Part shown: positions 1-9,342 of the stretch, in pieces
Layout of the letters: every line of letters begins with the position of its first letter
Position numbering within the stretch: position 1 is the stretch's first letter
Source of the DNA: Rubricella aquisinus
Lineage (GTDB): Bacteria > Pseudomonadota > Alphaproteobacteria > Rhodobacterales > Rhodobacteraceae
NCBI RefSeq assembly: GCF_014199445.1
Contig: NZ_JACIJS010000003.1
Span: 1 to 64,000, forward strand
Length of the DNA stretch: 64,000 nt
Direction of reading: 5' to 3'
The notes under the pieces: generated by a model
Databases searched by the model: none
What the model saw: only the letters and a program-made list of their open reading frames with translations
What the model was told of the DNA's origin: nothing
Position numbers and translations under genes: made by a program

Positions 1-270
1 GGGAATGTCACGAATGACCTGGTACTTCAGTACCTCGCGACGCACAGCCCAGATGCTACCGACGTAAGTCGGTAGTGGTTCACTTTCTTCAAATATGCCC
101 CGCCGGAGGCATAATTCTCTTTCCGGTGCGTCAGCACCGGCTCGGCCCAACGGGAGGCGACATATCTTTGATATGGCGGCGACGGGCGGGAGCGCGCTTT
201 GTTCACGGGAGTGTCGCTTGCACCTTGCACGGCACTTGCGCATCTTGTGACCACCTGTCCCGGAGCCCCA
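1..270. other. Intergenic left edge with three hairpins
   Basis: I see no convincing gene here. Perfect inverted repeats occur at 56-75 (CTACCGAC/GTCGGTAG, loop GTAA), 123-140 (CCGGTGC/GCACCGG, loop GTCA) and 161-175 (CATATC/GATATG). Read on the minus strand, 110 to 81 is a copy of the terminator-like repeat family described at 1335, although no minus-strand gene ends here. What lies to the left of the window is unknown. Confidence 0.5.
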
Positions 271-1308
271 ATGCCTGATCGCCCCTCTCGCACCCATATC
301 TTCCTGATCGACGGCACGTTCAGCCGTCTGGACGAAGGGCGGGAGACCAATGTTGGCCTCACCTATCGGCTGTTGGAGGAAGTCGGGCCCGTGATGGAGC
401 AGACCGTGGGGTATCATCCCGGTGTACAGGGGCGGGGTTTGCGCAAATGGATTGATGCGGCAGCGGGGATTGGCATCAATGACGCGATGATCGCGGCCTA
501 TGCCACGCTTGCCTCGCGCTACAGGCCGGGGGACCGTATCGTGCTCATGGGGTTCAGCCGGGGGGCTTATGCCGTGCGTTCGGTCGGTGGCTGGATCGGG
601 CGGCTCGGTCTGCTAAAGGCGCAACATGCGACGGAGCGCCGCGTCCGGCGCGCCTTTCGGCATTATGAGGGCGTCAGGCTCAGTGCTGCGGGCCGCGCCT
701 TTGCCGATAAGTTCTGTCATCAGGATGTCTGCATCGAGATGATCGGCGTTTGGGATACTGTCGCAGCACTTGGGCTGCCGTACCCCGTGATCAACCGTCT
801 CGCGCCCATGGCCACGGAGTTTCACGACCACATGATCGGGCGCAATGTGCGGCATGCGTTTCAGGCACTCGCGATTGATGAGACACGAGTGGCCTATGAG
901 CCGGTATGTTGGGATCCGTCCGCCGATTGGCCGGGGGTGATGGAACAGGTCTGGTTTCCCGGGGCCCATGCCGATGTCGGCGGCCATGATACGCGCGGTG
1001 CCCGCGGCCTGAGCAACATCCCCCTTGTCTGGATGCTAGAGCGTCTATCGGCCTGCGGTGTGACCCTGCCCGACGATTGGCGCAGCCGGTTTCCCGAGGA
1101 TGCCACGGCCCCGGCTGTTGGCAACATAAGGGGGCATGGCTGGGTGTTTTTCTTTCGCACGCCGCGCCTCGTGCGCCAGACCGCGCGGGAGCATATCCAC
1201 GACGCCGTGTTCACCCGCATGCGGTTTCTGCGGCGCTACCGCCCCAAGGCGGAGGTCAGCGGCGAAGGGCGCGGGTCGCATTTGCGGCCAGAGCGCCCCG
1301 CCCCGTAA
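271..1308 (+). CDS. DUF2235 alpha/beta hydrolase (Tle1-like phospholipase fold)
   Basis: The 345-residue protein begins IFLIDGTFSR and carries the nucleophile motif GFSRGAY near residue 100. Further on it has WDTVAALG and FPGAHADVGG, where Asp and His of a hydrolase triad are expected. This is the DUF2235 pattern, which is shared with type VI secretion phospholipase effectors of the Tle1 group. No secretion genes, immunity gene or signal peptide lie nearby, so a housekeeping intracellular hydrolase is as likely as an effector. The ATG at 271 is chosen because CGGAG precedes it at a suitable distance; the frame stays open 72 nt further upstream. A repeat-type terminator follows. Confidence 0.8.
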   Translation: MPDRPSRTHIFLIDGTFSRLDEGRETNVGLTYRLLEEVGPVMEQTVGYHPGVQGRGLRKWIDAAAGIGINDAMIAAYATLASRYRPGDRIVLMGFSRGAYAVRSVGGWIGRLGLLKAQHATERRVRRAFRHYEGVRLSAAGRAFADKFCHQDVCIEMIGVWDTVAALGLPYPVINRLAPMATEFHDHMIGRNVRHAFQALAIDETRVAYEPVCWDPSADWPGVMEQVWFPGAHADVGGHDTRGARGLSNIPLVWMLERLSACGVTLPDDWRSRFPEDATAPAVGNIRGHGWVFFFRTPRLVRQTAREHIHDAVFTRMRFLRRYRPKAEVSGEGRGSHLRPERPAP

Positions 1309-1334
1309 GGTATCCTTCTGGCAATTGGGTCAAC

Positions 1335-1368
1335 GCCTCCGGCGGGAGGTATTTATGGAAAAAAGAAA
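1335..1368 (+). terminator. Terminator-like repeat, family A copy
   Basis: CCTCC-GGCG-GGAGG forms a 5-bp stem with a 4-nt loop, followed by TATTTATGG and an A-rich AAAAAAGAAA tail. Near-identical copies lie at 4425-4458 and 22660-22694, a degenerate one at 12361-12395, and a minus-strand one at 110-81. The position just after the DUF2235 gene fits a weak intrinsic terminator, but conservation beyond the stem into the A-rich tail suggests a repeat family rather than a plain terminator. Confidence 0.65.
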
Positions 1369-1383
1369 CGGGGCGGGGCCACC

Positions 1384-1971
1384 CTAGAACATGAACGCCC
1401 AGACAAGGCCCGGCAGGACCTGCGTGGCAAGGCCGAGTGTGATCAGTATCTTGGCCAACACCCCTGAAAAGCGCCGCCACAGGAGCGCGAGCAAGGCAAC
1501 ACAGATCGCGATCTCCGCAAGGGCTGCGATGCCACCATAGTGATCGGGATCCCAATAACTGACTGGGGAGATAAACACCCAGTCACTCACCGGCCAGAAA
1601 TGCATCCGCGCGTCATCATTGTGCAGCGTGAAGTCAAACAGCAGATGCAACAGGCCCGATCCCGCAAAGGCGATCAGCGGCAGGTGCCGCACGGTGAGCG
1701 CCACGCCCAACAAAAAGCTCCAGACGACGAAGGAATTGTCGACAGCAAAGACCGCCTGCATCGGTGGCCAGAAATAGACCTCGCCAAAGAAAAACGCCGG
1801 TGTCAGGCCAAGGACGCCAACGCCCCACAGAAAGGCGAAATAGAGGGAAAAGTCAGGCAGTAAGCCGCCCAGCAACGCCGCGCCGTTGACCGCGCGCGCG
1901 CCATCCCCCGGCTCCTTTTCCGCCCGCGCGAAGGCGGCCGCCGCAAAAATGAGGTGCGCGGGCGTGTTCAC
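1384..1971 (-). CDS. Multi-pass membrane protein beside cobO
   Basis: The 195-residue protein has about five hydrophobic segments, with His and Asp residues between them (LLHLLFDFTLHNDD, PVSDWVF). This arrangement resembles the membrane-bound metal-dependent hydrolase/YdjM-like group. Its stop is 3 nt before the cobO stop side, and both genes are read leftwards, so it is probably the second gene of a cobO operon. Similar proteins in Rhodobacteraceae sit at cobalamin loci and are sometimes labelled as cobalamin proteins only because of their position. I cannot assign a reaction. Confidence 0.65.
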   Translation of the reverse strand: MNTPAHLIFAAAAFARAEKEPGDGARAVNGAALLGGLLPDFSLYFAFLWGVGVLGLTPAFFFGEVYFWPPMQAVFAVDNSFVVWSFLLGVALTVRHLPLIAFAGSGLLHLLFDFTLHNDDARMHFWPVSDWVFISPVSYWDPDHYGGIAALAEIAICVALLALLWRRFSGVLAKILITLGLATQVLPGLVWAFMF

Positions 1972-1974
1972 GTC

Positions 1975-2571
1975 CTAGAAATCCACGCCGCGGCGGGCTT
2001 TGATCCCGGCCTGAAAGGGGTGTTTGATCTCCCCCATCTCAGAGACCAGATCGGCAGCATCCATCACCATTTGCGGCGCATCCCGGCCCGTGAGGATCAC
2101 GGAGGTGCGCGGATGGCGCGCCAGACAGCCCTCAGTCACCGCTTCGGGGGTGAGGTATTCATAGCGCAGCGCGATGTTGATCTCATCGAGCACGATCAGG
2201 TCATACTCCCCGCTCTCCATCATCGCGCAGCCTTTGGCAAAGGCCGCTTCGGCGGCGGCAATGTCACGCTCGCGGTCCTGCGTGTCCCAGGTGAAGCCCT
2301 CTCCCATCGTGTGCCACGTCACCTCATCGGGGAAGCGGTTGAAGAATTGCCGCTCACCCGTGATCCATTTGCCCTTGATGAACTGAACCACGCCGACCCG
2401 CTGTTTCCAGCCAAGCGCGCGGGCGATCACGCCGAACGCGCTGGAGGATTTGCCCTTACCATTGCCAGTATGGACGAGCATCAGCCCCCGTTCGGCATCG
2501 GTTTTTTCGGCCATCTTGGCGCGGTGCTCTGCCTGCACCTGTTTCATCTTCTCGTTGTGTTCGGTGCTCAT
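1975..2571 (-). CDS. cobO: Cob(I)yrinic acid a,c-diamide adenosyltransferase
   Basis: This is a 198-residue BtuR/CobO-type ATP:corrinoid adenosyltransferase. It adds the 5'-deoxyadenosyl group to the reduced cobalt of the corrinoid. The phosphate-binding loop [15 protein letters not shown] is near residue 34, followed by [10 protein letters not shown] and the DLIVLDEIN motif typical of the family. The start at 2571 is preceded by AAGAGGA (read leftwards); a longer frame lacks such a site. It diverges from cobQ across a 71-nt gap, which must hold both promoters. Confidence 0.93.
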   Translation of the reverse strand: MSTEHNEKMKQVQAEHRAKMAEKTDAERGLMLVHTGNGKGKSSSAFGVIARALGWKQRVGVVQFIKGKWITGERQFFNRFPDEVTWHTMGEGFTWDTQDRERDIAAAEAAFAKGCAMMESGEYDLIVLDEINIALRYEYLTPEAVTEGCLARHPRTSVILTGRDAPQMVMDAADLVSEMGEIKHPFQAGIKARRGVDF

Positions 2572-2642
2572 GCGCGCGTCCTCTTGTGTCTGCCTGCCAG
2601 ATCGGGCCAGTGTCGCGGCTGACCATGACGGGAGGCGCGCCA

Positions 2643-4085
2643 ATGGGCAAGGCGATCATGTTGCAGGGGACCGGCTCGAATGTGGGCAAGTCGCTTTTGG
2701 TGGCGGGGTTGTGCCGTGCGGCGGCGCGGCGCGGGCTGGTGGTGCGCCCGTTCAAGCCGCAAAACATGTCCAACAATGCCGCTGTGACACCAGAGGGCGG
2801 CGAAATAGGCCGGGCGCAAGCCACGCAGGCGCTGGCCTGCGGCGTCCCCCCGCATACCGATATGAACCCGGTTCTGCTGAAGCCTGAAACGGAGACAGGC
2901 GCGCAGGTCATCGTGCAGGGCCAGCGCCTGACGCGGGCGGAGGCTGCCGATTATGCAGGCTTGAAGCCGCGCCTGATGGGGGCCGTGCTGGAAAGTTTCG
3001 CGCAGCTCAAATCCACCTCGGATCTGGTGATCGTGGAGGGCGCGGGCAGCCCGGCGGAGACGAACCTGCGCCCGCGCGATATCGCCAATATGGGCTTTGC
3101 CACGGCAGCAGACGTGCCAGTGGTGCTGGCCGGGGATATCGACCGGGGCGGGGTGATCGCGCAGCTTGTGGGCACCCATGCGGTGCTGGATGACAGGGAT
3201 CGCGCGATGATCGTGGCCACTGTGATCAACCGATTTCGGGGGGATGTGCGGCTGTTTGACGATGGGGTGCGCGATATCGTGGCGCGCACCGGCTGGCCCT
3301 GCCTTGGCGTGGTGCCATGGTTCGCGGATGCGTGGAAACTGCCCGCCGAGGACGCGGTGGAGGTCACCGGGGCCGGCACTGGCCCCTGCAAGATTGCCGT
3401 GCCCGTTCTGAGCCGGATCGCCAATTTCGACGATCTTGATCCCTTGAAACTCGAACCGGGAGTGGAGGTGGTGATGATCCCGCCCGGTCAGCCCCTGCCG
3501 GGGGATGCCGATCTGGTGATCCTTGCTGGGACGAAATCGACGATTGGGGAGTTAGGGTTCGTGCGCGCGCAAGGCTGGCATATTGATCTGGCCGCCCATA
3601 TCCGGCGCGGCGGGCATGTGCTGGGGATTTGCGGGGGGTATCAGATGCTCGGGCAGCGCGTGGCTGATCCGGGGGGTGTCGATGGTGCCATCGCGCAAGT
3701 TGCGGGATTGGGCGCGCTCGATGTTGAGACGGTCATGGCACCGCAAAAACGGCTGGGCCTGACGGCGGCGCGCGATGTGCTGACCGGGACCGATGTGACG
3801 GGCTATGAAATCCATATGGGGGAGACAGATGGCCCGGATCGCGCGCGGCCCTTCCTGTCACTCGACGGGCGGGGCGAGGGCGCGGTGTCGGCCACGGGCC
3901 GTGTGATGGGCACCTATCTGCACGGGGTCTTTGGGTCGGATGCGTTTCGCGCGGCGTTCCTTGCGCGCATTGGTGCGACGGGCGGGGCGTCCTATGGGCC
4001 AGTGATTGACCAGACGCTTATTGAACTGGCTGAGCATTTGGAGGCGCATCTGGATGTGGAGGGGCTGCTCGCGCTTGCCCGTTGA
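2643..4085 (+). CDS. cobQ: Adenosylcobyric acid synthase
   Basis: This 480-residue enzyme amidates four side chains of adenosylcobyrinic acid a,c-diamide using glutamine and ATP. The N-terminal ATP-binding domain starts [12 protein letters not shown]. The C-terminal glutamine amidotransferase domain carries the nucleophile cysteine in [11 protein letters not shown] and the catalytic histidine in GTYLHGVF. Length and domain order match CobQ/CbiP. The ATG at 2643 has GGGAGG upstream. It faces cobO divergently and is followed by a small WGR gene. Confidence 0.95.
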   Translation: MGKAIMLQGTGSNVGKSLLVAGLCRAAARRGLVVRPFKPQNMSNNAAVTPEGGEIGRAQATQALACGVPPHTDMNPVLLKPETETGAQVIVQGQRLTRAEAADYAGLKPRLMGAVLESFAQLKSTSDLVIVEGAGSPAETNLRPRDIANMGFATAADVPVVLAGDIDRGGVIAQLVGTHAVLDDRDRAMIVATVINRFRGDVRLFDDGVRDIVARTGWPCLGVVPWFADAWKLPAEDAVEVTGAGTGPCKIAVPVLSRIANFDDLDPLKLEPGVEVVMIPPGQPLPGDADLVILAGTKSTIGELGFVRAQGWHIDLAAHIRRGGHVLGICGGYQMLGQRVADPGGVDGAIAQVAGLGALDVETVMAPQKRLGLTAARDVLTGTDVTGYEIHMGETDGPDRARPFLSLDGRGEGAVSATGRVMGTYLHGVFGSDAFRAAFLARIGATGGASYGPVIDQTLIELAEHLEAHLDVEGLLALAR

Positions 4086-4110
4086 TTCGGGCCTTGGTAG
4101 TATTCCGGCC

Positions 4111-4347
4111 ATGACGCAATGCCTTCTCACCCGCCATTCGCGCAATCGCCGCCTGCGCCCGAGTTTTTATCGGGTGGAGATCGCGCATAACCTGTTTGGC
4201 GAATATTCCGTGATCCGCGAATGGGGGCGGATCGGGGGGCGCAGTCTAGAAAAAGTCGATCTGTTCGAAGGGCTGGTGGAGGCGAGCCGCTGGGCCGACC
4301 GCGTGCGCCGCAAAAGACTGCGCGCAGGGTACGCCCGGATCGAATAG
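4111..4347 (+). CDS. Stand-alone WGR-domain protein
   Basis: The 78-residue protein is essentially one WGR domain: RPSFYRVEIAHNLFGEYSVIREWGRIG, ending in a basic helix (RWADRVRRKRLRAGY). WGR domains occur in poly-ADP-ribose polymerases and in bacterial proteins fused to nucleic-acid or MolR modules, and are thought to bind nucleic acid. Here it stands alone, 25 nt after cobQ, so it is probably read through from cobQ. No partner is evident in the neighbourhood. Its function is not known to me. Confidence 0.75.
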   Translation: MTQCLLTRHSRNRRLRPSFYRVEIAHNLFGEYSVIREWGRIGGRSLEKVDLFEGLVEASRWADRVRRKRLRAGYARIE

Positions 4348-4458
4348 GCGCTCCCGCACGTCACCCTCTCATTGACATGAGAGGTCTCCCTTTGGGCCGG
4401 ACGCCGCGCGTGCCGCGCGGCGATGCCTCCGGCGGGAGGTATTTTCGGAAAAAAGAAA
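4347..4458 (+). repeat. Composite intergenic repeat, copy 1
   Basis: Three hairpins stand in a row: CCTCTCAT/ATGAGAGG (4365-4384, loop TGAC), CGCCGCGCG/CGCGCGGCG (4402-4422, loop TGC), and the family A hairpin with A-rich tail (4425-4458). The blocks GGCGCTCCCGCACGTC and CTCCCTTTGGGCCGG are shared with 12296-12395, where the first hairpin is replaced by a shorter sequence. It fills the space between the convergent WGR and cobD genes and overlaps the WGR stop by one base, so a termination role is likely. Confidence 0.7.
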
Positions 4459-4479
4459 TTGATCAGGGTTTGCTGCACC

Positions 4480-5382
4480 CTAGGTCACGACCACCAGGGC
4501 GAAGGCGGCAATCAAGAAGAGCGCCCAAGCGCGCCATAAGATATCACATGCCTTGGAGATGTCGTTTGTCTCGGCCATGCGGCCGTCCGGGTTGAGCCAA
4601 GGATCCGCACTGGGCCCATCGGCATAAAGGCGCGGGCCAGACAGGGCGATGCCAAGTGCGCTTGCCATCGCCGCCTCCGGCCAGCCTGCATTGGGGGAGC
4701 GATGTTTGCCCGCGTCGCGCCACATGATCCGCCAACTGCGCGCCTGGCCCGAGGCAGCAGCGATCATGAGCCCCGTCAGCCGCGCCGGGATCAGGTTAAG
4801 CACATCATCAAGCCGCGCGGCTGCCCAGCCAAACGCGCCAAACCGCTCCCCCCGGTGGCCGATCATGCTGTCAGCCGTGTTCACCAGCTTGTAGATCAGG
4901 ATGCCCGGCAGACCGGCCACCGCAAACCAGAACGCAGGGGCGATCACCCCGTCGGAGAGGTTTTCGGCCCCGCTTTCAATCGCGGCGCGCGCGATTCCCG
5001 GCTCGTCCAGCACGCTGGTATCGCGCCCCACGATCATGGACACGGCGACGCGTCCGTCCTCCACCGACCGGGCCAATCCATCCGCCACCGCGCGCACATG
5101 GGCGACCAGTGCGTTTTGGGCGATCAGGATCGCCGCGATCAGCGTTGACCAGATCGCCCCGCCCGGCAGTGCCGCGATCAGAAGGCCAAGCACCGCCATC
5201 GCACCCACAAGCACACCGATCAGCACAGCCCCTTTTGCCCGGCGCCGATGGCCGCTGTTAAGCCGCCGCTCCCCCCCGCCAATCAGGCGCCCCATCAGGA
5301 CCGCAGGATGCGGCAATCGGGACCAGAGCCATTTCGGCTCCCCAAACATCGCATCAAGAAGGAGCGCCGCGATCAGGGACAT
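4480..5382 (-). CDS. cobD: Adenosylcobinamide-phosphate synthase (CbiB/CobD)
   Basis: This 300-residue integral membrane enzyme joins adenosylcobyric acid to (R)-1-amino-2-propanol phosphate. Family signatures include LLDAMFGEP at the N terminus, [19 protein letters not shown], and [20 protein letters not shown] followed by [15 protein letters not shown]. Several hydrophobic segments fit the known multi-pass topology. Its start overlaps the end of cobC by 10 nt, so the two are translationally linked and supply the aminopropanol arm together. Confidence 0.93.
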   Translation of the reverse strand: MSLIAALLLDAMFGEPKWLWSRLPHPAVLMGRLIGGGERRLNSGHRRRAKGAVLIGVLVGAMAVLGLLIAALPGGAIWSTLIAAILIAQNALVAHVRAVADGLARSVEDGRVAVSMIVGRDTSVLDEPGIARAAIESGAENLSDGVIAPAFWFAVAGLPGILIYKLVNTADSMIGHRGERFGAFGWAAARLDDVLNLIPARLTGLMIAAASGQARSWRIMWRDAGKHRSPNAGWPEAAMASALGIALSGPRLYADGPSADPWLNPDGRMAETNDISKACDILWRAWALFLIAAFALVVVT

Positions 5383-6350
5383 GCTGCGAGTGCCGTCTCA
5401 AGCTGTTGCCACCGTGCATCCCCGTCCGGCAGCCCCAGTCGGAGCCAGCCGGGGGCATAGCTGAACACACGGGACCAGACGTGATGCCGGGCAAGCTGCG
5501 CCTGCCAGGCCGCGGCCTCCTCCACCTCATAGAGCCGAAAGAGCGTCGTCCCCCCGACCAGCCGCGCGCCCCGCGACAGAACAAGCCCATCAAGCCGCTC
5601 CGCATCGCGGGCAAGGCGCAGCCGCGTTTGCGCGGCCCAGTCGGTATCGCGGAGCGCAAGGCTGCCAAGCTCCGCCGCCATGCCGCTCACCGGCCATGGC
5701 CCCAGCCGGTCCGCGAGCGCGGGCGCGCCCGTGTCGGACAGGACCGCAAAACCGAGCCGCACCCCCGCAAGCCCATAAAACTTGCCAAAGCTGCGCAGCA
5801 CGATCATGCCCGGCTCTGATGCGAGGGGCATGAGGCTCGACGGGACCACATCCGCAAAACTCTCATCAATGATGGTCAAATGCCGCCCGCGCGGTGGATC
5901 GGCCCAAAGATGCCCATCGGGATTGTTGGGATGGACAATGACGGTCACGTCGGCCTGATCGGGGGCATCCACCTGTCGCCAGCCATGGGCGGCGAAAGCG
6001 GCGGCGTGTTCGTTATAGGTCGGGCCGGGGATGTAAACGGTGCCGGGCGGCAACAGGCTCGGGATCACACCGATCAGCGCTGAGACGCCCCCTGCGGGCA
6101 GCACGGTTGCCCCTTTGGGCGCATGATAGGTGGCGGCTGCGGCGGCGCACAGATCGCGCATCGCCTGAGCGGGGGGAAGCACTGTCCACGCCGCAGGAGA
6201 GAGCGGGCCGACCGGATAGGGGCGCGGATTGATCCCGGTGGAAAGATCAAGCCAGTCCGACGCCGCGCCGCCATATTTCAGCCGGGCTTGCGCGTAATCC
6301 CCGCCATGTTCGCGGGGCGTGGTGGCTGGGGATGTGGGCAGTGACGGCAT
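5373..6350 (-). CDS. cobC: Threonine-phosphate decarboxylase
   Basis: This 325-residue PLP enzyme of the HisC-like aminotransferase fold makes (R)-1-amino-2-propanol phosphate from L-threonine phosphate. Motifs are [12 protein letters not shown] near the N terminus, [17 protein letters not shown], and the PLP lysine in [17 protein letters not shown]. It is first in the minus-strand pair with cobD. Note that Salmonella calls this enzyme CobD. The start at 6350 has only a weak GGGTGA site upstream; no cobalamin riboswitch is visible in the 170 nt before it. Confidence 0.9.
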   Translation of the reverse strand: MPSLPTSPATTPREHGGDYAQARLKYGGAASDWLDLSTGINPRPYPVGPLSPAAWTVLPPAQAMRDLCAAAAATYHAPKGATVLPAGGVSALIGVIPSLLPPGTVYIPGPTYNEHAAAFAAHGWRQVDAPDQADVTVIVHPNNPDGHLWADPPRGRHLTIIDESFADVVPSSLMPLASEPGMIVLRSFGKFYGLAGVRLGFAVLSDTGAPALADRLGPWPVSGMAAELGSLALRDTDWAAQTRLRLARDAERLDGLVLSRGARLVGGTTLFRLYEVEEAAAWQAQLARHHVWSRVFSYAPGWLRLGLPDGDARWQQLETALAACP

Positions 6351-6390
6351 GGATTTTCACCCGATGGAAAAAGACATAAATATCTGAAAA

Positions 6391-6414
6391 GCATAAATTT
6401 TTCCGAATTTATGC
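6391..6414. promoter_or_regulatory. AT-rich inverted repeat between divergent genes
   Basis: GCATAAAT and ATTTATGC form a perfect 8-bp inverted repeat with an 8-nt spacer, in an AT-rich island of a GC-rich genome. It lies between cobC (minus) and the receiver gene (plus), 41 bp from the cobC start, and could be an operator for either. The regulator is unknown. Confidence 0.4.
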
Positions 6415-6520
6415 AGCTCTTACTGCCCCTGTTTGCGACGAATTTGCGCCATTTCCAAGCGCGTTGTTAATCTTTCTTAAATACTTTTGGTGTGTCCTGC
6501 CGGGTAAGGAACAGGATGAG

Positions 6521-6922
6521 ATGATGACGGTACTCCTCGTAACGGGGGATTCTATGCCCCACTTGGCATGGAAATCTGCCCTTAACATGGCTGGAATTGA
6601 GTGCACCGTCGTCACGGATGGGCATGATGCCAGCCGGTTTTGCCTGACCCATGCATTGGATGCCGTGGTGATCGACCTTGATCTGCCGGGCGGCGGGGTG
6701 CTGGCGCTCATTGACCTGATCGTGTTGCGCAATCCCGATATCCCGATCATCCCCATCAACAATGGGGAGGTGTTTTCGGATGGCTGTCTGTTTGAGGTGA
6801 TTGCCAATGCGCGGTTCATGATAACGCCGGACACGTCCGGTACGGATCTTGCGCATTGTTTGCTGCATTGCATGGCGCGCCCCACCGCCGGGCAGGACGC
6901 ACCGCGCCTGAATTACGCCTGA
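6521..6922 (+). CDS. Orphan receiver-like domain, probably degenerate
   Basis: The 133-residue protein matches the response-regulator receiver fold: TVLLVTGDS, then AVVIDLDLPGGG with Asp52 in the phospho-acceptor position. Only one acidic residue (Asp10) is present where two are normal. The conserved Lys after beta-5 is missing (RFMITPDTSG instead of a KP motif). There is no output domain. This suggests a pseudo-receiver or an adaptor. The start could be 6521 or 6524. The last 10 nt overlap the end of the convergent glutathionyl-hydroquinone reductase gene. Confidence 0.65.
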   Translation: MMTVLLVTGDSMPHLAWKSALNMAGIECTVVTDGHDASRFCLTHALDAVVIDLDLPGGGVLALIDLIVLRNPDIPIIPINNGEVFSDGCLFEVIANARFMITPDTSGTDLAHCLLHCMARPTAGQDAPRLNYA

Positions 6923-7893
6923 TCGCGGCCGTGCGGGGCGGTCCAGTCCAGCACGGGATTGATCGGGATGATCCGGTGCGGGTTAATCGACTCGTGGCTT
7001 TTGTGATAGTGCCGCACGAAATGATCGAACACGACCGTGTCCGCCACGCCGGGCCATTGGTACAATTCCCGCGTATAGGCCCAAAGGTTGGGATAATCGA
7101 CGATCCGCTTGCGATTGCATTTGAAATGCAGGTGATACACCAGATCGAACCGGAACAGGGTCGGGACAAGCCGCCAATCGGCCTCCGTCACGCGATCCCC
7201 GGTGAGGTAACGGCGGGTCGATAACCGCTTCTCCAGCCAGTCGAGCGTGTCGAACACATCCGCAACGGCCTCGTCATAGGCGGCTTGCGTCGTGGCAAAG
7301 CCGGAGCGGTACACACCATTGTTGAGCCCCGGATAGATGCGGTCATTGACCGCTTCAATCTCGTCACGCAACTCCTCGGGCCAGAAATCCTGCGTGTCGC
7401 CCGTGATCCCGTCAAAGGCGGAGTTGAACATGCGAATAATCTCGGAGCTTTCGTTGCTCACGATGGTGTGGCGTTTCTTGTCCCACAGGATCGGCACGGT
7501 CACGCGGCCCGACATATCGGGCATCGCCTCAAGGTAGATGTCCCGCGCGAAGGCCTTGCCCATCAACGTGTCGCCGGTCGCCCCCGGAAAGCTGTCATCG
7601 AACGTCCAGCCATCATCGAACATGTCGGGATGCACGACAGAGATGCTGATATGCTCCTCCAGCCCCTTGAGGGCGCGAAAAATCAGCGTGCGATGCGCCC
7701 ACGGGCAGGCATAGGACACATAAAGGTGGTAACGCCCACTTTCCGCCGCAAAGCCACCCTCACCCGACGGGCCGGGGCTGCCATCCGCCGTGATCCAGTT
7801 GCGAAACGCCGCCGCGCTGCGCTCAAACTTTCCTCCGGATTTTTTGGTGTCTATCCATCCGGTATGCCATTTCCCGTCGATCAACTGACCCAT
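6913..7893 (-). CDS. Glutathionyl-hydroquinone reductase (Xi-class GST)
   Basis: The 326-residue protein has the thioredoxin-fold motif VSYACPWAHRTLI with the catalytic Cys63. This Cys removes glutathione from glutathionyl-hydroquinones (PcpF/YqjG/ECM4 family). WITADGSPG before the active site and the C-terminal helical domain with LYQWPGVADTVVFDHFVRHYHKSH are family features. It is a cytosolic detoxification enzyme and appears to be transcribed alone. Confidence 0.92.
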   Translation of the reverse strand: MGQLIDGKWHTGWIDTKKSGGKFERSAAAFRNWITADGSPGPSGEGGFAAESGRYHLYVSYACPWAHRTLIFRALKGLEEHISISVVHPDMFDDGWTFDDSFPGATGDTLMGKAFARDIYLEAMPDMSGRVTVPILWDKKRHTIVSNESSEIIRMFNSAFDGITGDTQDFWPEELRDEIEAVNDRIYPGLNNGVYRSGFATTQAAYDEAVADVFDTLDWLEKRLSTRRYLTGDRVTEADWRLVPTLFRFDLVYHLHFKCNRKRIVDYPNLWAYTRELYQWPGVADTVVFDHFVRHYHKSHESINPHRIIPINPVLDWTAPHGRDQA

Positions 7894-8069
7894 CGTTTCC
7901 GCCTCCTGAACTGCTCAGGCTCATGTAGACCTGTGATGGATCACGGCCAACCGCGCAAAAACACCCAATTTGTTCGCGAAGTGGAAACGATTTGATAAGG
8001 CCCCCGTGCGAAATTGATGGAAATGTCACACAGGCGGCATAGGTTTGGTCAAAACAGCGGGGAAACATT

Positions 8070-8414
8070 ATGGATTCGCATCTTCCGGATGAGGTGCTTT
8101 TGGGCATGGCGCGCGCGGCGCGGCGTGGCGGCTCGGGTCAGCGGCTTTCAGTGCATATGGGCGATGTGGTGGTGCGGATCATCAGCCTTGATGAACACGG
8201 GTTCACGGTGCCGGAGGGCAGCCCTAACCTGCGCGGCGCGGTCAGCCTCTATGACGGGCCACGGCACATGGCCGATTGCCTCGTGATGCGGATCAAGGGG
8301 GAGGGCGATCTGCCCCATTACGAATATAAACGCCGGACAGAGGCGACCGCCGACGCCCCCACCGATTATGTGCGCAGCGCCGATGCGCCTGCCGGGCTGC
8401 TCACCCAGTCCTAA
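8070..8414 (+). CDS. Unknown 114-residue protein
   Basis: No family recognised with certainty. The middle (VHMGDVVVRIISLDEHGFTVPEG, then YDGPRHMADCLVMRIKGEG) looks like an all-beta domain and is loosely PilZ-like, but the RxxxR and D/NxSxxG motifs needed for cyclic-di-GMP binding are absent. It is followed by a polar YEYKRRTEAT tail. Codon use is like its neighbours. It ends 4 nt inside the end of the convergent DUF2189 gene. Confidence 0.6.
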   Translation: MDSHLPDEVLLGMARAARRGGSGQRLSVHMGDVVVRIISLDEHGFTVPEGSPNLRGAVSLYDGPRHMADCLVMRIKGEGDLPHYEYKRRTEATADAPTDYVRSADAPAGLLTQS

Positions 8415-9208
8415 TCCAGCACGACGCGGCGATAGAGGTGCCAGCTTGCATGGCCCAACAGCGGTAAGGCCACGATCAGCCCGGCAAAGGCCGGCAGGGA
8501 CGCGGCCGCAAGGATCACGCCAATGAGCGCGCCCCATGTCAGCATCACAACCGGGCTTTTCAAGACAGCCTGAAAGGACGTGACGATTGCGGTGATGAAA
8601 TCCGCGTCCCGGTCCAAGAGAAACGGAAACGCCAGCACCGAAATCGCGAACGCGACAAAGGCGAAAAACGCGCCGAACCCGTGCCCAACCAGCAGAAAAC
8701 TCCAGCCCGTTGTGGTGAACAGCTTGGTCGTCATGACCTCCCAGAACGGCGCAGGGTTAAAGCCGAAATGGGCGTAATAGATCACCAATCCCACGCGGCT
8801 CCAGACCGCGAGCCAGAACATCAGGATAAACCCGTGATAGATGATCTGCCGCCGCGCGGTGCCTGACACCATCGCCGGGATATCCGCCCAGCCAAAGCCC
8901 TCTCCCCGCTCCATCCGGCGGGAGATTTCGTAAAGGATCGTGGCGACAAAAGGTCCGATCAGCGCGAATCCCGCGACCAGCGGAAAGGTCAGCCCGCGAT
9001 ATTCCCGCAAATCAATCACCCACATCAGCAGCCAACCGCCCAGCATGTAGAGCGCGCCGATGCTCATCCCGATCGCCGGCGCGCGGCGGAAATCGGCCCA
9101 GCCATCGCGCAGCGCGCCGCGCAGATCGCCAAAGCGCGCCGCGCGCAATTCTGGCACCCCATCCGCCGGGCGCCATGGCCCTGAATGATCCGAATGTGTC
9201 TGCTCCAT
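8411..9208 (-). CDS. DUF2189 integral membrane protein
   Basis: The 265-residue protein has about six membrane segments, and the region WADFRRAPAIGMSIGALYML to GPFVATILYEISRR is typical of DUF2189. This family is common in alphaproteobacteria and sometimes tied to cytochrome oxidase loci, but no such genes are here. The ATG at 9208 follows AAAGGA at about 7 nt; a GTG five codons earlier lacks that spacing. Function unknown. Confidence 0.85.
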   Translation of the reverse strand: MEQTHSDHSGPWRPADGVPELRAARFGDLRGALRDGWADFRRAPAIGMSIGALYMLGGWLLMWVIDLREYRGLTFPLVAGFALIGPFVATILYEISRRMERGEGFGWADIPAMVSGTARRQIIYHGFILMFWLAVWSRVGLVIYYAHFGFNPAPFWEVMTTKLFTTTGWSFLLVGHGFGAFFAFVAFAISVLAFPFLLDRDADFITAIVTSFQAVLKSPVVMLTWGALIGVILAAASLPAFAGLIVALPLLGHASWHLYRRVVLD

Positions 9209-9342
9209 CCCCGATCCTTTCACCGATGTTTGCCGTGCAAATCACTCTAGCGGGTTTGGCCTGCAACGCTAGGGTTTTGCGCAGAGGTTTCGTTGCGTCG
9301 AAAGGTATTCCGGCATGCGGTCCAAAAGGCGCATTTTCTTGC

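Noticed and set aside
6467-6480. CtrA-like site TTAA-N6-TTAA before the receiver gene
   Set aside because: The CtrA consensus has a 7-nt spacer; here it is 6, and the area is AT-rich enough for chance.
6351-6520. Cobalamin riboswitch before cobC
   Set aside because: I found no B12-box-like GCCACTG element or the expected multi-stem layout here or between cobO and cobQ.
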